Shown here: positions 55,760 to 64,000 of the stretch, piece by piece | Numbering within the stretch: the first letter of the stretch is position 1 | Layout: each line of letters opens with the position of its first letter | Origin: Rostrohypoxylon terebratum | Lineage: Eukaryota > Ascomycota > Sordariomycetes > Xylariales > Hypoxylaceae | Reading direction: 5' to 3' | Assembly: GCA_022497145.1 (NCBI GenBank) | Contig: MU385871.1 | Coordinates: forward strand, 248,001-312,000 | DNA: 64,000 nt | Notes under the pieces: model-generated | What the model was told of the DNA's origin: nothing | What the model saw: only the letters and a program-made list of their open reading frames with translations | Database searches by the model: none | Position numbers and translations under genes: made by a program

Positions 55760-56522
55760 ATGAAGAACGTTTTCGCTACCATCCTCCTCGCCGCCCTCCC
55801 GGCTTGGGCGGTCCAATTCACCAACACTAACTTTGATGGCATCACTGCCGGCAAGCCCTTTGACATTACCTGGACCGACGCATCTGGTGCCGTCACTCTT
55901 ACCTTGAAGAACGGCTCATCTGACAACCTCCAGACCGTTGGCGAGATCACTTGTAAGTCATATGCTAGCTGAATAATCTTGTAGTAATCATTACTGACAA
56001 TGCGCAGCCGGCCAAACTGGCGAGAGCTACACCTGGACTCCTTCTACCTCCTTGGCTACCGGCACCTACGCTTTGGAGATCAACGATGGCACCGAGGTGA
56101 ACTACAGCAAGCAGTTCGAGATTACTGGTGGTAGCAGCAGCAGCAGCAGCAGCTCCTCTGCCAGCAGCACTTCCTCCGCGTCCAGCACCGTTTCTTCCAC
56201 TGCCTCGTCTACCACCGTCTCTAGCACTACCGCTAGCAGTTCTTCTGCTAGCGCTTCAGCTACCAGCAGCTCTGCTTCCGCTTCCACCACCAGCGGTTCC
56301 AGCACCTCTGCTAGCACCACTCTTGCTAGTTCCAGTAAGTACAACACTCATGATGTAATTACGTAATACGTTTCTAACTTGATATTAGCTACTTCTGCTG
56401 CGTCTCATACTTCCTCTGCCGCTTCCACCTCGGCTTCCGTCGTGCCCAACACGAATGCCGCCCAGACCGTGGCTCCGTTTGTGGCCCCGATGCTGCTCGC
56501 CGTCGGCGCTATCTTCATCTAA
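55760..56522 (+). CDS. GPI-anchored Ser-rich cell wall protein, Kre9/KNH-like (paralogue-type)
   Basis: A 217-aa secreted, GPI-anchored protein. The model is join(55760..55952,56008..56334,56389..56522), with introns of 55 and 54 nt. Residues 1-17 are a signal peptide (cleavage after PAWA). About 18-110 is a Kre9/KNH-like domain: FDGITAGKPFDITWTDASG, LTLKNGSSDNLQTVGEITS and GESYTWTPSTSLATGTYAL. It is followed by a Ser/Thr/Ala stalk with a pure run of nine Ser (TCT/AGC repeats near 56132-56155) and a C-terminal hydrophobic tail FVAPMLLAVGAIFI for GPI addition. It has the same architecture as the protein at 16818..17683 but weak sequence identity by eye. The stalk contains only O-glycosylation-type residues, no N-X-S/T cluster. 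A cell wall or beta-1,6-glucan role is inferred. Confidence 0.87.
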
Positions 56523-57959
56523 GCACGTGATGCATTAAGTGTACAAACTAATATTCGACCGAGGCAGTTCGATCTTTTGATCACTTGGGGGGGAAGGATG
56601 GAGTTTTTTTCGTTGTACAAAATACGCTTCTTGCACTATTTGTACAATGACGTTATTCTGATAATCGACGCATAATGGAAAGGAAACGGTCTTGCTTCGA
56701 GGGATCACTACTGCTGGTTAAAAGGGGAAAATTTCAATACCCAAGGATTCAGGATGCCCCGTCCAAATGTTGTATACGTAAAAAAATTCCGTCCGCGGAG
56801 TTAATGTATAATCTTCTCAGCAAATGACTTTGTGCTTCACATTGATTACAAGACTTGTCGTCTCCTATTGACTTAGCATGGACGACCTTGCCTATAACAG
56901 ATCTGCGATACGGTAGGGTGGTGAGACACCGGGTAAGTGCAGTAGCGGGAGATTCGGCACGCCCAGCCCACATTACTACTACCGCATCCTGTGCTACTGT
57001 GGCTTGCTTGTAGCAGTACATGACAATGACACTGATGCCTCCCTCACCGGTGGGGTTGGAGGATTCCCGCTCGCGGGTATCTGCAGTATACCGGCCATGC
57101 CTAGCCGCTGTCAGCGATTACCACGTTGCGAGATAATAGCCTTAGGACCTATATAGCGGGACTTGGGTGATCAGACGAGCGGGTTTTGTGAGTTCGTGGA
57201 GTGCCGTCTCGACGGTTGCGGTGGACTGTGTTGCGAAGACTCGAGCCGGGTGTGACCGCCGTCTTCAATTGTAGTTTGTTTGTTACATGCTTGTGACCTC
57301 GTGACTTTGGGATACCTTCTCCATCCATAGTCTCTAGTCCTGCGTCAAGCTTGAGTAGGGCGTCTCATTCCTTTTGATAGCTATGGTTTAGAATAAAATG
57401 AAATGTAGAATCACTTAAGATATATATCCCATTGAGTGTCCTAGTTCTTAAAGTAACGTCTCTCAATAACCGCAAGTACCTGTTACTAGTTACCAACCAC
57501 CGTTATGTAGCACCTCTGGTCAACCCAGAAGTAGGGTCAAGCAAAGTCCTACCCACCAATTCAATCCCCGTCAAGTCACACGCGTAACAACAGCATAACA
57601 TCTGCAATGGATGGGAGTTCGGTATACCTACGGCAAGAAGTACCTAGTATACCCTAAGCCACCTCCCTACGTGATCCGTTGACTCGGACTGAAGATCCTC
57701 AGAGTTCCGCCACCCAATGCAAACCAATTTAGCCCTCCCCGGTGCGAAACCATGCCTTTCAATGCTCGTGATCATACAAGCTATCAACCGTCCTCATAGC
57801 GACGATTGCATCCTGCTTAGACAGGTAGTCCTGCCCTTCCATATTTCTTTCCCCTATCCTTTCCGCCACTCGGAAGAAGAGAAAGTCTAGCCCTCTTCAC
57901 GAAAATGGCACCCGGTATCCACGCCCTTCTTCGTCTTGGTGCGTCGTGGCTTTCTTCGT
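56523..57959. other. Convergent intergenic region
   Basis: About 1.4 kb between the GPI protein stop and the Pex5 stop. No supported gene and no RNA gene recognised. It includes a GGGGGGG run near 56585-56594 and scattered GC-rich patches near 57050-57120. Confidence 0.5.
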
Positions 57960-59967
57960 TTAAAAGTCGATCTCGCCTCTGAATACATCTGGGTCCACGC
58001 CGGGAAGAACCTTCTCCGCGAGGTCGCGTCGGCCCATCTGAGTGAAGACGCGGCGCAGCGTGTCGTACAGATTCGTGCTGCGATTCTGGGTGGTCATAGC
58101 GTCGAGCTGAGCATCGCTTACATCTCCACCAAGCAGCTCTCTTGCCTTCTCGCGTCCCTCCTTCTCGACCGTCTTATGCATAGCTAGAGCGGCTAGAAGG
58201 TGACCCGCTGCCTCGGCATGACAACCCATGTTGATGCAACTAACACCAAGGTTGTACCGTGCACGGACAAAGTTGGGTCGTAAAGTTAACGCCTTCTCAT
58301 AAGCGGCGATGGCATCCTCGCTTTTGCCACTATTGGCCAGTGTTGCACCAAGTCGGTTCCATAAGAGATGTACCTGGCCCTGTCGGTTCGACGATCCATG
58401 CTCGGTGGAAGCTAGGGCCGCCGAGAAGCAGTCCACGGCCTTGTCGTACTCTTCAGCTCCGTAGAATAGTACACCCAGTCCCACCTGGACATCCGGATCC
58501 ATGTGCTCGCCATTCGGGCTGAGTCGTGCTGCTTTAATGAAGAGGTTTGTGACTCTGTCGTGGAGCTGTTGACGTTCAGTGAAGCCAAGCTCGGACGGAG
58601 ATGAAAGGTCGCCTGGCGCGATGACGGAGGGATATCTGACAGAGAGCCATCGCTCCAGGGTTCGGTAGGCGATGCTGTCATAGCCTTCATTTGTGTATGA
58701 GACAGCCAATGTCATTAGCGCCGGGGCGTTGTTCGGATCAAGGTTCTTCGCCTGTTCCAGGGCTCGGATTGCCGCTGTCTCTTTCTCGTTCTGTGCTTGG
58801 GCCATGCCGAGTTGAACCCACGCTTCTACATGTGTGGGATCTTTCTGGACTGCGGCTTCAAAGGCAAGGGCAGCCAAGGAGAGGTTGCCACCTCCATCTA
58901 CAATTCGCATACCCTCTTCGAATGGGTTGCCTGTGTTCTTGAATAGGTTGTCTTCCTCGAAGAGATAGTTCTCTATCTCGGGATCGGCCATCAGTCTGCT
59001 GTTGGCACCTGGCATACTCCAATCTCCAAAGCGGCCAGACCAGTCAGTATGAGGGACTCCCGTATTCTCGATCCACTCTTCTTCATCGATCATTTCTTTG
59101 TTGGCAGATTCTTCTGCTCTGATGCCTCTCCAGATCGATTCAAAGTCGCCGAATTCGTTGGTCTCCGATTCTAAGATCTTCTCATCCAACTTGTTCAGCT
59201 CTGGCTCAAGAGCTGCGGCTTCGTCGACGTCCTTGGTCTCCTTCTCTTGCAACTCCAATTGCTTGAATTGCTCTTCCCACTGTTGGTCATCAAGCTCGAC
59301 CACCTTCTCTTTCCCCTTGCCCTTGTCCTGGTCCACTCTCTCCTGAAATTGTTGTCGCGCAGCCATAGGGTGGTGCATTCCCATACCTCCCATGCCGTAG
59401 TTCATGCTCATGCCGTTCATCATTCCCATTCCGCCCATCATAGGATTTTGGTATTGCATAGCTGAAGGCATGGGGCTGGCTCGCGACGAGCTTGACTGGC
59501 CGGTCATTCGTGCGAACTTGGCGTAGTCTTCGGGTCCGAACTGGGTGCCTTGAGGAACCTTGAATGCCGATTCCATCGCCGCCTGAGGATTGTGTTGGAA
59601 CTCGTTTGCCCAGGACGGCGAGGTCGAGTTTGCTCGTAGGTGGACGCCATGTGCGGGGTGATCTAATCGCAGCTGGTTCATGCCCTCGAGAGGCATGTTC
59701 GGTAGCTGACCATTCTGTTGTAGGAACGAGTTCATCATCTGTGAAAATGCATAATTAGTTTGCATTCATGTACCAGCTTGTACCTTCTCATCGTACCTCG
59801 TCCTGCGGTCCATGTTGGGCAGCGCTGCGAAAGCCACCCATACCAGCCTGAGGGGCACCATTCCTGAGGCGATCCCGTTGAAGGGCGTTGTCGTCTTGAG
59901 TATGTTTCGTGAACTGGCTAAGCGGGTTGCCCGCAGTGGAGCACTCAGGCCCGCCGAGGAAAGACAT
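57960..59967 (-). CDS. PEX5: Peroxisomal targeting signal 1 receptor Pex5
   Basis: A cycling receptor that binds C-terminal SKL-type signals in the cytosol and delivers cargo to peroxisomes. The model is complement(join(57960..59738,59797..59967)), 649 aa. The first exon (MSFLGGPECSTAGNPLSQFT) has the conserved Cys9 for redox-dependent monoubiquitination; the 58-nt intron joins QHGPQDE to MMNSFLQQ. The N-terminal half has WxxxF/Y-type motifs for Pex13/Pex14 docking: WANEF (near 100), WEEQF (near 211) and WSGRF (near 290). The C-terminal half (about 348-610) is a TPR domain, with repeats visible from NLSLAALAFEAAVQKDPTHV and a canonical WNRLGATLANSGKSEDAIAA unit. A Met/Gly-rich linker lies near residues 155-180. 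The Pex5 identity is secure. Confidence 0.96.
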
Positions 59968-61301
59968 GGCTGGAGAAAGATGACAAGCAAGAGCTAAGGT
60001 CGTAGGTGTTGTATCGTCGTGAATAAAAAGTGAGTAGATTTATAGTTGCAGCGTGCAAGGCAATGCAACAATGCAAGGCTTAATTAATTGTTTGCAAAGT
60101 TGAAAGTTGGCTCGAAGAATGGTTGAAGCTCGATTAATCTAAATCAGGCCGTTGTCGGGTGGCGGCGGAACACCTTATCAAGACCCGCCGTGTGCGAAGT
60201 TGTTAGATTGATTCTAGATTAATTGAGTTCGTCAATAAAACAAAATGTGCAGGACGTAGAAGTGTAGCAGTGTAGCAGTGTAGCAGTGTAGAAGTGGAAA
60301 ATGAAAAATCGTACTAGGTAGGTAGGGAGAAGATGATTCACGTGTAAGAAGTGTAAGAAGTAGGCAGAGGTAAAGTGCGACGGTGGATTTATTCTTTATT
60401 ACAAAGCTGCAGCTGTTTCCTATTGTTGCGAGTGAAGTCACTGCCCAAAGTTGCCGAGGGTCTCCACGGGCAGGAAAGACCGGCGACAATTTGTACCTAC
60501 GGTAGCCCTGGAGGCTTGGAGCCGCCGAGGTCAACGGGTCGCCCCTCCCCCCGCCAAAGCTTCGTGGTGACCTTCCATTTGATACAGCTGGAAAAAGGTG
60601 GTCGGTGCACTAGAACACGCTACATCCAATGCACTTACACGAGTATTTCAGGTAGAAGAACACCGAGCCCTAACATTTAAAGGATGCTCATGCCGTCCGA
60701 GGTCAGGCAGATTTACTTGATTAATTGATTCTAGACCGAATCTTCGAGGTTAATTTACACATATCACATATCAATATATACTTACTCACGGTATAGATGA
60801 CAATAAAGAATACTCTGTTCAGATGAAAAAGGTCGGCAATCTAGGGAACGGACCAAACCAATACTACTACTACCACCACCACCACCACCATCATCATCAT
60901 CGTCGTCGTCGTCGTCATAGCCGTCGCCTATAGCTACATGTTTCATTTCATGACGTTTTGAAGGGGAGAGATTTTTATACATTTAATTTCATCGATACCG
61001 TGCCACTCATTTTATGCCAGCCGCCGAGCCCCATTTAGTAGAAAGGGCGTGATCTACATGTAGAATGTTGTTGTTACATACAATGGCTTAATCCTCTATC
61101 TCGTTTAAATAGAGCTTCCGCCAAGGACTTCGCAGAAGGTTACCTAGGTACCATCATGGATACCAGTCTGCCCACCCGCCACGATACTCCCTTGGTCACG
61201 TCGTAAACCCTATCATCCCGCCGATATTGTTTCACGAGAAATCAGGACGTAGCTCCCGGCTCGCCGCAAGAAATGTTAGCACTGTCAAGTCTTAGGATCG
61301 C
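59968..61301. other. Intergenic region with tandem repeats
   Basis: No gene. It holds the Pex5 promoter and leader (to about 60,250), a 9-bp tandem GTGTAGCA tract (60260-60295), a GTGTAAGAA tandem (60345-60362), and the compound trinucleotide microsatellite described below. The right end is the 3' side of the RRM gene. Confidence 0.55.
60859..60918. repeat. Compound trinucleotide microsatellite
   Basis: Four trinucleotide blocks follow each other without interruption: TAC, then CAC, then CAT, then CGT. A minus-strand reading gives runs of Asp and Gly (nine and six in a row), but I do not consider that a real protein. Adjacent blocks differ by one base, suggesting stepwise slippage and point mutation of a single array. 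Confidence 0.9.
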
Positions 61302-62249
61302 TTATAGCTTGGGTTTCCTGTTCTGGGCATAGTCGACGCGGAGGAGGCGGTCTCCTATGGTGAGGGTAGACAGCTTCTCAAACGCCGCCTTAGCGCTCTC
61401 GACGTCCGTGAAGTCGGCGTGGGCGAAGCCACGAGGCCAGCCAGTGTTGCGGTCTACGGCGACGCGGACATCCGTAACGTTGTCAAGTTCCCGGAAGATC
61501 TTGTTAAGATCAGCGTCAGATGTCTCGTACGGGATATTGCCGATGTATAGAGAGTCGGTGGGTTCCATCGGAGCCTGCCTTTTCTGGAGTGATTCCGCGT
61601 TTGATTTCTTGTAAGCCACAAAGATGCGGCGACCGTGCCAGAAAGAATTGTTGGCCTCCTCAATCGCGCGGTCGGCAGCTTGTTGATCCTTGAATGTAAC
61701 GAAAGCGTATCTAGAAATTCGTTAGTAAATTTAAGTAAGGCGTGTATGGGTGAGACCCCTCGGCTACTATCATGGTTGACCCCGCCAATAAGGAGAAATG
61801 GACCAATGCGCTCACGTACCCTCTGCTAAGACCTCGACCATCCCGAGCAATTTTAAGTTCGGTAATCTCTCCATACCTGCCGAACGCTTCTTGGACATGT
61901 AAATCGGTAGCATCGAAAGTCATATTGCTGACGAATATGGTAGTGCTCGGGGCTGGCTGAGCCGCGGAGGATTCGCGCTTAAACTCCTCCTCACCCCCGA
62001 AAAGGCTTTCGTCCTGAGCAACTCGCGACGTCTGCGAGAAGTATCGAGCGAGAGGCAGCATCGCAGCGGGCTTTGCGTTAGCTCTGCTCACCTGCATGGC
62101 GAAAGATGCGATCTGCTGCCTGGGGACAGCGACAATGGCAGAAGAGCGGGCTGCCCGCACAGCTGCGCGATGAATGGACTGCCTGTAATTTTTCGAAAGG
62201 TTAGTCCTTTTTCTACGATCAAGGTGATAATGGTATGTGATACATACAT
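61302..62249 (-). CDS. Mitochondrial two-RRM RNA-binding protein
   Basis: An RNA-binding protein of 257 aa, likely mitochondrial. The model is complement(join(61302..61710,61820..62182,62248..62249)). The start codon is split: exon 1 ends AT at 62248-62249 and, after a 65-nt intron (GTATGT...TTACAG), the G comes from exon 2, giving MQSIHRAAVRAARSSAIV, a typical amphipathic presequence; no other ATG fits that N-terminus. Exon 2 to 3 (109 nt intron) joins GLSRG to YAFVTFKDQQAADRAI, completing RNP1 of RRM1. RRM1 is about 82-152 (RNP2 TIFVSNMTF) and RRM2 about 175-250 (RNP2 SLYIGNIPY, RNP1-like RGFAHADF). Between the presequence and RRM1 is a short acidic linker with ESLFGGEEEF. A specific target RNA is not known. 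The split ATG should be confirmed with transcript data. Confidence 0.85.
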
Positions 62250-63725
62250 TTTGATTGATGTGTTTCCGTCAAAGGAAGAAGTAGACTTTGTCAATCAATT
62301 GAGTTATGTAGTCGCGAGATGTAGAATCAAAGTCGACTGTTGAATTGATTGCGGCGATTAAGAAGAAAAAAACTTCGAAATTTTAGTAGGAAAAATTTTG
62401 GTTTTTTTTATCAATGAGAGGATAAGAAGACCAGACCTCCCACTCCCACACACCCGCTAATGCAAAATTGGCCAATTAAGTGGACCGTGCCCAGCCTAGT
62501 ATTGTTAGTTTTTTTTTTCTTTTTTCTTTTTTTCCGCCCACCCAATAAAATCCGCTTATCTAGGTATTCCTCATCCTTCTTATCGCTTGTTATGCGAATT
62601 TGCGTCAACTTGAACTTGGAACTAATGTTACAACAAGAGATAGAAACCCGAAATGTCCTAGGAAAAATTAGAATAGAGAAGGATATACACGAGTCGTCAT
62701 TTTCCAACCTTAATTCATATCGACTGCTTGGCATTTGTGCTGATAGCGTTCAGTCGGCCGAGCCTACTTCATAAAATACTACAGATTCATGAGACGAGTT
62801 TCAATGGTGTAATGGTGTATATAAGTTCTCAAGTATGATATGGTATATGGTAGCGTAGAGATGAAATCTCTTCAGCATCCTCTCGGTATTTCATATGAGG
62901 CCAATGGGTACGTACATATCTCATACGCTCTATCACATATCTATGATCTTGACTAACTGAGCCATACTGCTGTAGGCGAAAACCGAGTCTCGGTTGCACG
63001 CTACCCAACTCCCACCACTCCCAAGCCCTTTTTTTTCCCTTTCGCTGTTCCTCTCCTTACCCATCCCAATATATCCTCATTGGTAACAATGCTCGTGATC
63101 TTCAAACAGTCCAATAACCGTAACAAATGTAGCCGACTTGTTAAAAACACGGCGGGTATATGTATAGATATATACACTTCGAATAAACCTAACAATGTTA
63201 GGGATAGAGGCGAAAGTAGCCTTGGTGTGTCCATGCGAGTACTCAGATAAGAGGTCGCTCAACGAAGAAATAACGCATTCGGTCAGCCACTCGTTTTCCC
63301 CCATTAGAATTGCGCAATTCTTCTCCCTCTTGAATATGATGGTCGACGAGTATCTTCCGAACGACGCAAGTGAAAATTCGAGACGACTGAATATAGATTG
63401 ACGTCAACCGAACTCTTCGCGGTCGCTGATGAGTTAGACAGAATCCAGAAACCACCCGCCTCACAAACACGCCAACGCCAAAGTAACAAACACTAGACTG
63501 TAACCTTAATCCGACACTATCCTCTGTTCCGGGTCCGAGTGCGCCTATAGAGTTCCGAGGTGCTCGTCGACAGCCATAGAAGAATTTGGCCGGACGGCAA
63601 CCGTAATCTTATACGGGGTATCAATAAAATGCGCAGGATGTTTCTAGTTTTTTGATGACTACCACCCCCAGTATGACACGTTTGAGACAAAAGAAATTAA
63701 GAACGATCATAGAACATTGCCTTAT
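62250..63725. other. Intergenic, RRM gene promoter side
   Basis: No supported gene. It contains poly-T/pyrimidine tracts (62510-62535) and AT-rich stretches near 62340-62410 and 63150-63185. The right end holds the 3' untranslated region of the partial gene at the window edge. Confidence 0.5.
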
Positions 63726-64000
63726 CTAAAAACGATCTGGCCGGTATCCATTGGGTCTTTGACCTTCGTACTGAACACCCGTCATGGATTCAGGCGCGTT
63801 CAATGCGCGCAGAGGGGGGAGTTCCGGTCGTGGAGCCCTCCCATACGGATCTTGAGCATATGGGTCTGCAGGCGGCTGTGATGATATTGGCGCATTCGCC
63901 GCGCCCTGCCCGGGTGGAAGCGGCACGTTCCCCCGAAGTTGAGCGTTCTCCATGCGCATCCTATCTAATTCGCGACGTAACATATCCGCCTCTTGAACTG
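63726..64000 (-). CDS. C-terminal end of an unidentified protein (partial, runs off window)
   Basis: The frame is open from the window edge to a stop at 63726-63728, about 90 codons seen. The visible part starts VQEADMLRRELDRMRMENAQ, a short leucine/arginine coiled coil, then becomes Pro/Gln/Ala-rich (PLPPGQGAANAPISSQ) and ends GYRPDRF. This looks like the tail of a regulatory protein with a coiled coil, but the conserved domain must lie outside the window and I do not assign a family. Confidence 0.7.
   Translation of the reverse strand, partial: VQEADMLRRELDRMRMENAQLRGNVPLPPGQGAANAPISSQPPADPYAQDPYGRAPRPELPPLRALNAPESMTGVQYEGQRPNGYRPDRF

Noticed and set aside
60782..60982. Minus-strand frame with long Asp and Gly runs
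   Set aside because: It is the translation of the trinucleotide microsatellite; no conserved sequence on either side.

Overview
The window is nuclear DNA of a filamentous ascomycete (Pezizomycotina). It has compact genes with short introns (mostly 50-120 nt, GTRNGT donors, CTRAY-like branch sites). The gene set includes a fungal NNP nitrate transporter, two Kre9/KNH-type GPI wall proteins, a Sec9 t-SNARE and a VezA-type vezatin. A Sordariomycete-like lineage is my guess from style and gene content; nothing here proves a genus. I built exon models by reading splice sites and checking that each spliced frame is a multiple of three and restores conserved family blocks.

Region by region. At 0.9-6.4 kb is a Sgs1/BLM/QDE-3-type RecQ helicase (minus). 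At 6.75-8.9 kb is a decayed Tc1/mariner-type transposon with 171-bp terminal inverted repeats and a TA duplication. Inside it are a solo LTR with its own 5-bp duplication and two arrays of a 20-bp, partly palindromic minisatellite. At 8.9-13.7 kb is a gene-poor stretch holding a DUF1275 membrane protein. At 13.75-15.4 kb is the nitrate transporter, and at 16.8-17.7 kb a GPI-anchored wall protein, followed by 4.5 kb without genes.

At 22.2-23.7 kb is a three-KH RNA-binding protein, then a coiled-coil protein that may be a CENP-K-type kinetochore subunit, dUTPase, pyridoxal kinase and PCNA. dUTPase and PCNA both carry ACGCGT (MluI cell-cycle box) sites upstream, consistent with G1/S co-expression. 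At 32.7-45.6 kb come a vezatin-like protein, EMC6, a GTPBP1/2-like translational GTPase, Sec9, the LYR-motif complex II assembly factor SDHAF3, and the nucleolar DEAH helicase Dhr2. At 46-50.4 kb are a patatin-like phospholipase and a Baeyer-Villiger-type flavin monooxygenase. At 51.9-62.2 kb are the histidine methyltransferase Hpm1, a second Kre9/KNH GPI protein, the peroxisomal import receptor Pex5, and a mitochondrial two-RRM protein whose start codon is split by an intron. The last 275 bases are the C-terminal end of an unidentified coiled-coil gene that runs off the window.

Most of the window is core housekeeping with no operon-like logic. Genes that may work together are the replication/nucleotide set (RecQ, dUTPase, PCNA, possibly the kinetochore candidate), the Pex5 import receptor with the vezatin domain (peroxisome/dynein transport), and the two related wall proteins. 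I found no CRISPR, no recognisable tRNA or rRNA gene, and no secondary-metabolite cluster. The most unusual structures are the nested transposon with its palindromic 20-bp arrays, the split ATG, two very small exons (11 and 17 nt), and dispersed short palindromic CCTAGG/TACATAGTAGG words in the gaps.
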